From positions 85,652,468 to 85,716,467 of the forward strand of contig CM053033.1 in the NCBI GenBank assembly GCA_028564925.1: a DNA stretch of 64,000 nt, given 5' to 3'. Below are positions 34,230 through 45,262 of the stretch, one piece after another. This DNA is from Lithobates sylvaticus. Its lineage: Eukaryota > Chordata > Amphibia > Anura > Ranidae. The notes beneath the pieces were generated by a model. The model was not told where the DNA came from and did not search any database. It saw nothing but the letters and a program-made list of their open reading frames with translations. A program made the position numbers and the translations under genes. Each line of letters opens with the position of its first letter. Positions within the stretch are counted from its first letter, which is position 1.

Positions 34230-35370
34230 GTGACATAGGCTTCTAAATGTTGTGCATAAAATGCCAGGACAGTTCAAACCCCCCCCAAATGACCCCATTT
34301 TGGAAAGTAGACACCCCAAGCTATTTGCTGAGAGCAATGTTGAGCCCATTAAATATTTTTTTTTTTTGTCCCAAGAGATTGAATAATGAAAAAAAAAAAA
34401 TATATATATTTTTTTTTACAAAAAGTTGTCACTAAATGATATATTGCTCAAACATGTCATGGGCATATGTGGAAATACACCCCAAAATACATTCTGTTGC
34501 TTCTCCTGAGTACGGGGATACCACATGTGTGGGACTTTTTGGGAGCCTAGCTGCGTACGGAACCCCAAAAACCAAGCACCGCCTTCAGGCTTTCTAAGGG
34601 AGTAATTTTTTTATTTCACTTCTCACTGCCAATCACAGTTTCGGAGGCCATGGAATGCCCAGATGGCATAAAACCCCCCAAAATGACCCCATTTTGGAAA
34701 GTAGACACCCCAAGCTATTTGCTGAGAGGTATTGTGAGTATTTTGCAGATGTCGCTTTTTGTCACAAAGTTTTGAAAATTGAAAAAAGAAAAAAAAAAAA
34801 TTTTTTTTCTTTACTTTCTTCATTTTCAAAAACAAATGAGAGCTGTAAAATACTCACCATGCCTCTCAACAAATAGCTTGGGGTGTCTACTTTCCAAAAT
34901 GGGGTCATTTGGGGGGGTTTTGTGCTATTTTGGCATTTTATGGCCTTCGAAACTGTGATAGGTAGTGAGGAGTGAAATCAAAAATTTGCACCCTTAGAAA
35001 TCCTGAAGGCGGTGCTTGGGTTTCGGGGCCCCGTACGCGGCTAGGCTCCCAAAAAGTCCCACACATGTGGTATCCCCATACTCAGGAGAAGCAGCAAAAT
35101 GTATTTTGGGGTGCAATTCCACATATAACTATGGCATGTGTGAGCAATATATCATTTAGTGACAACTTTTTGAAGAAAAAAAAAATTATTTTTTATTTTT
35201 GTCTTTATTCAATCACTTGGGACTAAAAAAAAAAATATTCAATGGGCTCAACATGCCTCTCAGCAAATAGCTTGGGGTGTCTACTTTCCAAAATGGGGTC
35301 ATTTGGGGGGGTTTTGTACTTCTCTGCCATTTTAGCACCTCAAGAAATGAAATAGGCAGTCATAAATTAA
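34230..35370. repeat. Inverted repeat with arms of about 550 bp
   Basis: The axis is near 34797 in an A/T run. A GGAAAGTAGACACCCCAAGC block occurs at about 34300 and 34696 in one orientation and, inverted, at about 34875 and 35271. Each arm thus has two copies of the block, and the arms pair through both. TACGGGGATACCACATGTGTG (about 34512) faces its inverse at about 35066. Confidence 0.85.
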
Positions 35371-35989
35371 AAGCGGTGTAAATTCCAGAAAATGTACTCT
35401 AGTTTGTAGACGCTATAACTTTTGCGCAAACCAATAAATATACGCTTATTGGCATTTTTTTTACTAAAGACATGTGGCTGAATACATTTTGGCCCAAATG
35501 TTTGACTAAAATTGAGTTTATTAGATTTTTTTTATAACAAAAAGTAGAAAATCTCTTTTTTTTTCAAAATTTTCGCTCTTTTTCCGTTTATATCGCAAAA
35601 AATAAAAATCACAGAGGCAATCAAATACCATCAAAAGAAAGCTCTATTTGTGGGAAGAAAAGGACGCAAATTTCGTTTCGTTACAAAATTGCATGACCGC
35701 GCAATTACCAGTTAAAGTAGTGCAGTGCGAAATTGAAAAAAGACCTCTGGTCCTTAAGCTGACAATTGGTCCGGGGCTGAAGTGGTTAACAACCGTGTTC
35801 CATTCAGGTCAGCTTATGCGGCTCTGCTCTGTTACCACTTGCTTCCTCTACCGCCTGCTTCATTCACAACACTCTTGCTCTGGGATGGTGATTAGGCAAC
35901 CCACAATCTGGACTTGCCAACCCACCATCCCAGAGCAGGAGGTCGCCGGCCACTGGTTGGGCACCCCTGGTGTAAGGCCTGAACAGGAG

Positions 35990-36773
35990 TGCTGCTTTTT
36001 TAGTCAAAAAGGCTGAATGCTGTTTGTTCTGAAGCAGGACTGTAATGCTGAAAACCCCTGCGAGGGAATCTGCTGTTTATTTTGGAACTTTCATTCTTTT
36101 GGAATAAAAATGGGCTGCCATGCCCTTTAAAATGCAGTCGGGACTGACACAATTTCTTCAACTCGCATGCACCACTAGAGCATAATCGCCCCGGATCATT
36201 GCATCGCAAAATAGGCCACTCAATTATAGAAAATACAGGAAGGCTCATCAATTAAAGAGTCCAGGCAAGATTGCCAAACTTTCAGCAGAGAAGCACTGTA
36301 GGGTCTGGGTGTATGCAAATGTCAGGGATGAGGAAGCCAGCCGAGATCATCCAACATTCAGAAGGAGGGCTGGAATGCACCGCAGACTGCAGCGCAGGCG
36401 TGATGACGTCACCTGTCATCACACTTTGTGTTTGTATTCAGCCAGGGAATAAGCAAAAGAGAACAGTAGCTCTTTTTTTGTTCCTGACAAAAAAAAATTT
36501 AATATTTGAAAATCCAAAATATTATAATTGTCTTTAGGACAGGAGATGAGGGGAAATCTTCCAGTAGGTACACCTGTTCTAATAATCGTGTAAGAGGATA
36601 TTTTGCTCACTTTGGAGAGATTTCCATTCACTGCTTGTGGTGTCCCTGACACCGGAAAACTATTTTAAAAAGCAGTGGCTCTGGATATGCCCTAACTGTA
36701 AATATTAAAATGATTCAAACCTTTTATTCGTTTTCAGTGATCCCCAGCACAGCAGACAGAAATCTTCCTGAGA
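35990..36773. other. Unassigned sequence
   Basis: No repeat ends or coding features recognised. The minus-strand frames at 36000-36251 and 36419-36652 have no recognisable domain. Confidence 0.4.
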
Positions 36774-36774
36774 C

Positions 36775-37031
36775 CCTGTTCACATCGGCCCGATATGACA
36801 TGCGATTAGACATGTCAAATCGGAGCCTATTGCTTGCAACGGCACTCCGACTTTGCAGCACAGATTCCTAAAAGTAGCTCCTGCACTACTTTTGGTGACT
36901 TCGGGGGCGATTTCAATAGACATCTGTGCAGAAACCCACACAGATTTGTCTCTGAAATAGCCCCTGAAGTCGGACTGAAATGCCGGTTTGAAGTCATGCT
37001 CAAACCCGCATTTCAGTGTGAACCTAGGCTG
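36775..37031. mobile_element. Harbinger-like MITE
   Basis: Ends AGACCCTGTTCACATCGG and, inverted, AGCCTAGGTTCACACTG, with inner motifs CCGATTTGACATG and TTGAAATCGCC. The duplication is not resolved. It is noncoding. Confidence 0.5.
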
Positions 37032-37271
37032 AGACTGGGAGATTATGCACTGTAAGTAAGCCCCTACTGCACTGACCAAGGCCAGCTCCTTACCATGGCT
37101 GTTATGAATGGAAGCTCAGTGTCAGTCTATGACAGGTGGATTTTTTCTGAGTCCATCAAAGTTTTGGCCCAGAACAAGATGGTTTGGAGGTCAAAATAAG
37201 GTAAAAATAATGTAAATGGCGCATGGCTGTTTTATATCCGCCTGCCCATAGACCCATCATGGGTCTGTTAA

Positions 37272-37509
37272 AGTGATTGTAAAGTCTTGTTTAAAAATAA
37301 TAACAAACATGTTATACTTACCTGCTCTGTTGCAGTGGTTTTGCACAGAGCAGCCCGTATCCTCCTCTTCTCAGGTCCGTCTTCGCTGCTCCTGGCCCCC
37401 ACAGCAAGATGGGGCTCAGGTAAGTATTGGGGGGTGCTGGGGAGGCTGCTGCACACAGAAGGTTTTTATCTTGATGCATAGAATGCATTAAGATAAAACT
37501 TTCTGCCTT
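37272..37509. mobile_element. T2-like MITE (238 bp)
   Basis: TTAA at 37268-37271 and 37510-37513. Left end AGTGATTGTAAAGTC matches the copy at 17180; the right end is diverged. It includes the AATGCATAGAATGCATT palindrome near 37474. Confidence 0.55.
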
Positions 37510-37513
37510 TTAA

Positions 37514-38356
37514 GTTCCAGTTTCACATTGAAGGAAAAACCTAAATGGACACCAATGTCATCAAAAGTGACATTTGATTCGGCAGCTGACCTGTTCACGT
37601 ATCTCATGACCCAGACATCACCCTCGTGAAAGGGCCCCAATATGTTTTAGGTGCTGAGGCTCACAGTGATGGTGATGCTCCGTGATAGTTGTGTTAGCAC
37701 ACTGAAAGGTGACCTAGGAAGGTTCATAGCTGCAGGCTTTGTATAATGGTGTCAAATCCCCCCTATCCAGTGTGGCAAGGATGTGCAAATCACCCAAGTG
37801 GCTGATCAAAATTGATCATTATTGTGTCCTGTTAATTCATTCACATGTATGTATTTTAGCAGTATGTGTCTGCTTGGCTGTATTTTATTTGTACATGTTC
37901 AGACTCTTTATGTGCCATTTATGCAAATATAACTTACAGGAAGTTCTGTAGACTGCTGTTGAAGAGTGGATGTATAATGGATGCTGCTGGTGTGGTAAAG
38001 ACAATGGGCTACATAGGACAAGCTGTTAGCATGCCTCTGGTGTTCTGAGTTATGACATACTGTGTATATTGGATTGGCCAAACTGTCAAGAAAACGGTGA
38101 ATTGTTCACTGGGACGTCACCATTCCTCCAGCAGGATCTGTACCAGTAGTGTTCAACAGGGATTTTATAAGTTGCTGATTCACTGGCAGCAATACAAATT
38201 GTCTCCTCAATGCATAAACCTTCTGATGGGTCTTATATAGAAAATAAAAATCTGAATGCATGACTATACAATAACCACCCTGAGCTGAAGTACCCCTATT
38301 GTTTTCTACAAGGGGTTTCAGCATTTGCAAGATTTGTTTAGATGCAAATGTGTTTT
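37514..38356. other. Unassigned sequence
   Basis: No recognised repeat or gene. Frames of 60-111 codons on both strands overlap one another without domain resemblance. Confidence 0.4.
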
Positions 38357-39006
38357 TTAACCCTTTCACGACTAAGCCTATTTCTGACATTTGGTGTTTA
38401 CAAATTAAAATCCATATTTTTGCTAGAAAATTACTTACCAAACATTATATATATATTTTTATATATATATAATATAGATAATATATATATAGATATATAT
38501 ATATATTTTTTGCAGAGAATCTAGAGAATAAAATGGCTATTGTTGCAATATTTTATGTCACATGGTATTTGTGCAGCAGTGTTCTAAACGCAACTTTTTT
38601 GGAAAAGGGACACTTTCATGAATGAAAAAAAACGAAAAAGTTAGCAGGTCTAGTGCTAGAATTATTGCTCTCGCTCTGACGATCGCGGTGATACCTCACA
38701 TGTGTGATTTGAACACTGTTTACATATGCGGGCACAACTTCCGTATGCGTTTTCTTTGCTGCGTGCACTCACGAGGACAGGGGTGCTTTAAAAATATATA
38801 TTTTTTCTTATTTATTTTTAGATTATTAAATTGTGTTTAAAAAATAAAAATATAAAATAAAAATAAAATAAAAAAAAATAAAAATAAATAAATAAAAATA
38901 AAATATTTGATCACTTTTTTTATTGCTGTCACAAAGAATGTAAACATCCCTTGTGACAGGTACTCTTTATGGAGGGATTGGGGGGTCTAAAATATATAAA
39001 TAAATA

Positions 39007-39012
<6 letters not shown>

Positions 39013-39083
<71 letters not shown>
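39013..39083. repeat. (TA)n microsatellite
   Basis: About 35 uninterrupted TA units. It is preceded by A/T-rich runs from 38850 on (AAAATAAAATA types). Confidence 0.95.
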
Positions 39084-39085
<2 letters not shown>

Positions 39086-39541
39086 CATTTATTTTTTGTA
39101 GGTATTTTTTTCTTTTAATGGTTGCCACATTTTGGTCCATGGAAAACCAAGAGGGTGTTGTGCCATGTTATGAAAAGTGGGTGTGGTCTATTTAAAGTTA
39201 TCATTGTTTAATATGAATAAGTGAACCAGTGTGGTTTAGTTTTAATGAGCTAATTGTTAAACAAGAACAGGTTTCATTAACGGTATGATAAAAACGATTT
39301 CTTTGAAACAAATAAAATGTTCTGTAATTTTGTCACTTTTATACCAACACTAAAGTAATGTTTATGGTACAAAGCTTTGCACTGCTAGTTACAAGTTAAA
39401 TGAAGGTTTTCTTTTGAGTATTCTTCATGCAACTCTACAGAAACAAATGAATAAAATGTGCAAAAATTAGTTGCATGTGAATGGTTAAGAAAAGAAACTA
39501 ACAAGTTGGCATAAGAAAGCTAATGGAAAAAAAGGAGTTAA

Positions 39542-39956
39542 AAGAGGTTCTAAACTTTTTTTTAACTTTAATGCATTCTCTGTATTAAGGTAAAAAACCT
39601 TCCACTCCTTGTTCCCTCCCCTCCCTTACACTTTCCGAGTCCTCTATTGATGCAGCACAGCTGCAGCTCTTCTCTCCTCTCCTTCGGCTCTTACGGCATC
39701 TGCTGGGAGCACTGAGGGGCATTGACTGCTGCAGCTGTCACTCACTCCTGTGAGGAGGAGGCGGGAGGTGGGGCTGAGTCCATGGTGTGTGTGTGTCTAT
39801 GGATGCACACAGCCCGACACAGGATCGTGTGCCCGCATGGCAAGCTGCTTGCTATGGGGGCACATGCATAACAGGAGGAGCAAAGAGTGCCAGTGGGGTT
39901 CCCCAGAAAAGGTAACTTTTTTTTTTTTATTGTTAAAGTAAAAGTTTACAATCACT
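39542..39956. mobile_element. T2-like MITE (415 bp)
   Basis: TTAA at 39538-39541 and 39957-39960. Ends AAGAGGTTCTAAAC and, inverted, AGTGATTGTAAAC. It lies inside the composite at 38361. It is noncoding; the frame at 39750-39941 is chance. Confidence 0.6.
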
Positions 39957-39960
39957 TTAA

Positions 39961-41160
39961 GAACTAACTAGATTTAAAGTGGAACTACATTGCATCTGAG
40001 CACCACAAACCGAACATTTTTTATAATTTTATTTTATTATTTAAAGTAAACTTGCCCATCTATCCATGTCTCCATGCTTTAATTTGCTGAGTAATGAAAA
40101 ACGCTCCCTAGAATTTCTTGCCACGACCATGTTGAATAGGGGTAGATGATTCATGTAGCATTTACTTCCTGGAATTCATCTGCTCTTAGCTCAGGTTTGC
40201 TGGAACTTACATCTTGTGCACATCAAGGTCTTTGGTGTACACATAAGTAGTGAGCAAAACACATTGGACACATTTAGGAATACTGTTCCGATATATTTAT
40301 TAATAAAGCCTGAAAACAGTAATTGCAGGCTTTACTTACACAGTAGCCACTGTCCGCTCTCCTGCAATACAAAAGTCAACCAACAGTAGAACCCTATAAC
40401 TACACCGAGCTGAGTGAGTGTGTTCAGGGAGGGGATGGGTGGCAACACAAATTGGCCATTAGCTAGGTTGCCAGAGGGTTCCCCTGATTTCAGTTGGTGG
40501 GCTATTCTTTGATACTGGGCAGTGTTTTCCTATATCAAAAAATACTGCATTATGTGCAGCCCCCATCCTGTGTCTGAAAAGGAGGTACCTGGTAATATTC
40601 TACAGATATATCATTTACATGAGAAAAAAATCTGCCAGAGCGTCTGCAAATTATCACTGATAAATGCCAGTATTATCGTGCTTGGCTGAGTTGTGTTTAC
40701 AGCTTCTAACTGGCAGAGAGAGAGAATAGAGAGGTTCAGATTGTCAGCATCCTAGAAAGATATAGTTGCTGTCTCCTTGGCAACGGGGAATCCGCTCATG
40801 GCTAAGATAGAAACAAGTGGGTGTATTTGGGAAAATCGCTATCTTTGCCGTCAAGCTTATGGCTGCAAAAAAAAAAAAACAATAGGAAAAAAATGCATTG
40901 TTTTTTGGGAGTAAGGGTGGACTTTACATTTTTTAAATGTCTCATAAAACAAAATCAGCTTTTTAACAATAAAAAGGGTTGCACAGTCAGCTGTGGGTTA
41001 GAGCACATGGGATATTTATGTACACATTTATCACAGGCAAATATCACAAGTAATCCATAAAAAATGAAAAATGAAAAAAAAACATTTAGGTTATACTAAA
41101 CACACTGGTTTACATTGTTCTTTCTTTTTGTGTGTGTGAATGATGGCACTGTAATTAATT
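39961..41160. other. Unassigned sequence inside the TTAA composite
   Basis: About 1.2 kb with no homology I recognise to the surrounding element. It could be captured or pre-existing genomic DNA. No convincing frame (the 79-codon frame at 40821 contains an A run). Confidence 0.4.
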
Positions 41161-41986
41161 ATTTTAATAAATAACACAATTTAATTATCTAAAATAAATA
41201 AGAAAAAAATATAAAATTTTTTAAAGCGCCCCCTTCCCTGTGAGCTTGCGCAGCAAAGAAAACGCATATGGAAGTCGCGCCCGCACATGTAAACAGTGTT
41301 CAAATCACACATGTGAGGTATCACCGCGATCGTCCGATCGAGAGCAATAATTCTAACCTGGTAACCGTAAAACATTCTTAAGCCTGGGTTCACACGTGCG
41401 GTGCGAATTGAAGCTCAGGTTTCCCTGCGAAGAGAAAACTCAGTTGTTCAGCGTTTCATGTCAGTTTTTGCTCAGTATCAGCTCAGGATTGCCACAGTAT
41501 CAGTATTGTCGCCATTCCACGAGTGCATGCAATTATAAAGCGTGACATGTTTGGTATCTATTTACTCGGCGTAACATCATCTTTCACATTATACAAAAAA
41601 ATTGGGCTAACTTTACTGTTTCTTTTTTTTTTAATTCATGAAATCTTTTTCCCAAAAAGTTGCGCTTAAAACACTGCTGCACAAATACCGTGTGACATAA
41701 AATATTGCAACAATTTTATTCTCTAGATTCTCTGCTAAAAAAAAATGATTATATATATAATATATATATATATATATAATATATATATAAAGTAATTTTC
41801 TAGCAAAAAATACGGATTTTAACTTGTAAACACCAAATGTCAGAAATAGGCATAGTCATGAAAGGGTTAATATTGAAAATATGGGGGGCGTGGTTTGGAG
41901 CCGGACCCGAATGGCCGCTTAGTCCCTGAGCTCCCGTCCACGGAGGTTATAGCAACAAGCCTAGCCGAGCCATCCGCCGCCGAAAC

Positions 41987-43231
41987 ATGGGGAAAAAATC
42001 AAAAGAACCCTCCCCAACGAGGTCCCGCTCCCCCAGAGGATCCGGTACGCAGATCGGCCACAATATACCGGACATCTTCCGGACCCAGGTACGCGAGGCC
42101 CCGGCTTCAAATCGGGCCTACTCCACCGCCGCTCGATCCTCCAGCCTCAGCCCCTCGAGAAGAAGCCACACGCAGCCCCGACCCTCAGCAGAAGTAGCCT
42201 GTGCCCCACAGCCTGTATACATACCCCAACCTCCAGCAGACACAGCCTGTGCCCCGCACCATGTGTACATGCCCCAACCCTCAGCAGATGCAGCCTGTGC
42301 CCCACAACCCTTGTGCATGCAGGATCTGCGATCTGTGGCAGAGGATATAAAAGCCACACTGTCATCTGCCATCACGGATCTCAGGAGAGATGTACAGGCC
42401 ATGGCAACACGTGTGGATGATCTGGAGGAAACCACAACCCTCCATGACACTGCCATCCAGCAACTACAGGCCACCTCTCACTCCCAAACCACGCAACTCA
42501 GGGATATCCAAAGGCATATGGAAGACTTGGATAACCGCGGACGCCGCCACAATATCCGGGTGAGAGGAATCCCTGAATCCATTGAAAACTCGCAAGTCGC
42601 TAAAGCCACTGTCGCCATATTTAATGATCTTCTGGGCAGACCACCTGAAACGCCCATTGAATTTGAACGCTTGCACAGAGCCCTAAGACCCAGAGGCAGA
42701 GACACAGATCCACCCAGAGACGTTATCTGCTGTCTGGTCAACTTCAAATTGAAAGAAGAAATTCTTCATAGGGCCAGAGACCGTCGCTCCCTACTCTACC
42801 AAGGAGCTGACATAAAATTATTCCAAGACCTCTCACCAATCACCCTTCAAAATAGAAGAGATCTACGCCCGCTCCTTGATCTTCTACGCTCCAAAGGGAT
42901 CCAGTACAGGTGGAAATTCCCCTTCTGCCTCTCGGCTTCCTTCCAAGGTCGCACAGCAAACCTACGCCTACCAGAAGATCTACCAGCCTTTTGCGAAACG
43001 CTGAATCTACCTCGTATCAATATCCCAGATTGGTACAACACCCTTCGTCCACCTACCATGAGGAGATCAGCTTCCACCGATGCTATCCCAGTCCGTGATG
43101 ACTTTCACATCAGGCGCCGCAGATCCACCCCCCCAAGAGAACCCAACACTTCAGACCCCCGGAATGCCGTGTTCAACAGCCCAACCGCGTCTCCGGCCCA
43201 CAGGAGAGCCCGCCATGAAAGATCCGACTGA
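41987..43231 (+). CDS. L1 ORF1 protein (RNA-binding chaperone), 414 aa
   Basis: L1 ORF1p coats L1 RNA as a trimer and acts as a nucleic-acid chaperone in the cytoplasmic particle. In order: a basic, proline/serine-rich N-terminus; 16-residue tandem repeats (about 67-113); a coiled coil (about 115-183, with DVQAMATRVDDLEE); the RRM, which starts at the hallmark NRGRRHNIRVRGIPE (about 183-197); a C-terminal domain to about 365; and a basic tail ending HRRARHERSD. The start ATG lies in a good Kozak context (A at -3, G at +4). The frame is uninterrupted. An overlapping frame from 41895 in another phase begins at a non-ATG codon and is probably a shadow. Length and domain order fit vertebrate L1 ORF1 with an added repeat region. 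Confidence 0.9.
   Translation: MGKKSKEPSPTRSRSPRGSGTQIGHNIPDIFRTQVREAPASNRAYSTAARSSSLSPSRRSHTQPRPSAEVACAPQPVYIPQPPADTACAPHHVYMPQPSADAACAPQPLCMQDLRSVAEDIKATLSSAITDLRRDVQAMATRVDDLEETTTLHDTAIQQLQATSHSQTTQLRDIQRHMEDLDNRGRRHNIRVRGIPESIENSQVAKATVAIFNDLLGRPPETPIEFERLHRALRPRGRDTDPPRDVICCLVNFKLKEEILHRARDRRSLLYQGADIKLFQDLSPITLQNRRDLRPLLDLLRSKGIQYRWKFPFCLSASFQGRTANLRLPEDLPAFCETLNLPRINIPDWYNTLRPPTMRRSASTDAIPVRDDFHIRRRRSTPPREPNTSDPRNAVFNSPTASPAHRRARHERSD
42185..42320 (+). repeat. 48-bp coding tandem repeat in ORF1
   Basis: Nearly three copies of a 16-codon unit of the type ACAPQPVYIPQPPADT, ACAPHHVYMPQPSADA, ACAPQPLCM. The differences are mostly conservative. Confidence 0.85.
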
Positions 43232-45262
43232 ACTTTCTCACCCATGCTCCTCCACGCATCTTACCACCGAATGCATCTCACCAAGACAAGAACCTTTCTA
43301 CAAACATCATCCATGACACCCAGGAAGACAAGACCCGGCCAAAAGAAGGTCACAGCAAGGCTAACGTTTTCCCTTTTTTCCCAGGAACGGCCTACCCCAA
43401 GTGTCCCTGACTACAGTCGACAACACCCCCTAGAAGTTCGATTTGATTGAATGAACATTTCCCTGGACGAACTGTAAGTCTACTGCCTCCCCCAGAAGGC
43501 CCTTAAGCGCTGAATACCCCTTTTGAAAGACCCAGTGGCCTTGAGGGTTAAAGGTACTCCCCCAGGGATAATCACGCACCCCTTAATGTAATGTCTAAGC
43601 CCGAACCGAGAGACCTAATGACGCTCATAGTCATATATGTGCCCTCCAGAATAGAATTCCAGCTCCACTTACCTTACCCCACCCTTCCCTAAATCCCTTC
43701 CTTCCCCCTTTTGCTCCCTTCCCCATACCCCATCCTCTCCCCATCTCCTCCCTTCACCCTCCCTCCTGATCCCTCCATATCCCATTCAAGAAGGTACTTC
43801 AAATACAAGTCTCCTAGAGTTCTATGATCACACTGCTACCCTAATTTAAGGTTTGATACATATAAATAATGTCTCAGATGCTATGTAGGGGGTGCAGGTG
43901 CGGGGGGGGGGGGGGGTGATGCTACACGGGGACGGCTCCCACCCCATAATGAGAACTTTTTCAACAAGATCAGAGCTCCAGACCAACCACATAACTACTA
44001 TACAGTGGTCTCTGTGTGGCCTTGCCCCCCCCCTCCCAGATGCCTCCCCTGTAAAGGGGGTTACAAAAATATACAAAGACTAAACAAAAATATGCAAAAA
44101 TGTATAAAAATGTTTGAAACGTTTAAACTGTTTAAAAATGTTTAAAAGCTAGACTGTATCAGATAGCCCTCAAGCGCATATCCTCAGAGGTTATTGAAAC
44201 ACAAATTTTTTTTTAAAAATTGAATTTGACTCTCCCAATTTTCCCACACTTAATTAAATGCACATAACCATCTCCGCCACAAGGTGCTCCGGAGATATCT
44301 CACCTTACGACTTCCGGGATTCTAAACACACACCCTAAACACCCATGTTGATCCCACCCACACTTAGCGCTGCTCAATCTAGATCCTGATACAAAGTCGG
44401 CCTCAATCAGGTCGCTATCCATCCAAACGCACACATAGTAGTGAGCGCTTTCTGATACAGACTTGAGCAAGGCTATTCTCTATTTATGTTTACATAGATT
44501 GTTAGAAGCAATGTTAACCTGTTTACAGTTGGAGCTCTCTCCAATCGATCAGAAGTACAATGAATAATACCTTTGGGTAAAGAGGATTTCATGTTCTTCC
44601 TCTGGTTTCTATACTAACACAACATGTTCTATACTTCAGAATTGTTAATGCGGTTGCTCATCCCAATACATCTGATAACTGACCTTAATAAATGCCTTAT
44701 ATTTGAATCCCCTGAGTTTGGACCTACACTTACTACACCAAACACACGCAGACACAGGCTCCCTCTCTCAACCTACAGAACAAACCTCGGTGGACGGGGG
44801 ACACCGTCTCTCGACCGTTCCGATCCGACACCCTTCACCTCCCCACAAGACGGGAACGTGACGGTTCCTGTCTAACCGTACCGGACACCTTACTACCCTT
44901 AGGGTAGGTTACATACAACCTCCCTAATTCCGGACTATCGCCTATTCCATCCTCTCCCAAGACCTAGGCTCATACCCCACCCTCCCTTTCCCTTCCCCCC
45001 TATTCTCTCCTCTTCTTCCCCCTTCTTTCCCTCTCTTTCTATCTCACTCCTACTTATCCCTTCCCCTCCCGTCTGCCCTCCCGTCCCTCTTTACCTCACA
45101 GCCTCTGCCGCCACCACACAACTGATAAAGCACAAAAAATAAAAAATAAAGTAGGAAGCAGGAACCTACTTGGCCTCAGGCTCCTCCTGTTCATACGTGC
45201 GAAGACAACAGCCCAACGCTTCGCTACTCTCTGATACCTCTAGGATCAAACGGCAACACACT
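43232..45262 (+). other. Long inter-ORF spacer of the L1
   Basis: Two kilobases separate ORF1 and ORF2, far more than the tens of bases usual in mammalian L1. It has pyrimidine-rich tracts at about 43670-43790 and 44935-45110, a G run at 43902-43914, and A/T-rich middle parts. No frame above 83 codons looks coding. It could hold an internal promoter or a sequence that supports ORF2 translation; both are inference. An old embedded insertion is possible, but no target duplication was found. Confidence 0.6.

Larger units (their letters stand above)
30711..35785 (+). mobile_element. Long piggyBac-like TTAA element (5.1 kb), noncoding
   Basis: TTAA at 30707-30710 and 35786-35789. Ends CCACTTGCCGACCGCCC and, inverted, CCACTTCAGCCCCGGACC. 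A subterminal hairpin lies at 30749-30790. Internally it has a tandem array (31230-32100), then CG-rich sequence, then a block of the second TTAA family (about 33690-34212), then a palindrome (about 34230-35370), and finally the conserved right block (about 35400-35700). No frame longer than 135 codons exists, so any transposase has been lost. It may descend from an autonomous element by internal deletion and by insertion of other TTAA elements. Confidence 0.65.
30133..35969. mobile_element. hAT element (8-bp duplication) enclosing a 5.1-kb TTAA element
   Basis: Ends CAGGGGTGCCCAACCTTTT and, inverted, CAGGGGTGCCCAACCAG. A perfect 8-bp duplication GTGTAAGG lies at 30125-30132 and 35970-35977. 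After subtracting the TTAA element at 30711-35785, the hAT itself is about 760 bp. The left part also holds a Harbinger-like MITE (30439-30661). No transposase remains. Confidence 0.8.
38361..41866. mobile_element. TTAA-flanked composite with long terminal inverted repeats (3.5 kb)
   Basis: TTAA at 38357-38360 and 41867-41870. Ends CCCTTTCACGACTAAGCC and, inverted, CCCTTTCATGACTATGCC, with inverted homology continuing inward for roughly 480-700 bp (38361-38850 against 41165-41866, with an insertion on the right). The CCCTTT start resembles piggyBac ends. The 2.3-kb middle includes a (TA)n run, a T2-like MITE and sequence I do not recognise. No transposase is present. It may be one foldback-type element with cargo or two opposed copies. 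Confidence 0.65.

Noticed and set aside
41895-42197. 100-codon frame overlapping the start of L1 ORF1
   Set aside because: A different phase with a non-ATG start in GC-rich sequence; no known L1 protein matches.
45170-45262. Upstream extension of L1 ORF2 from TTG
   Set aside because: The first ATG in frame (45263) lies directly before the endonuclease, and the TTG is only an alternative start used by ORF finders.
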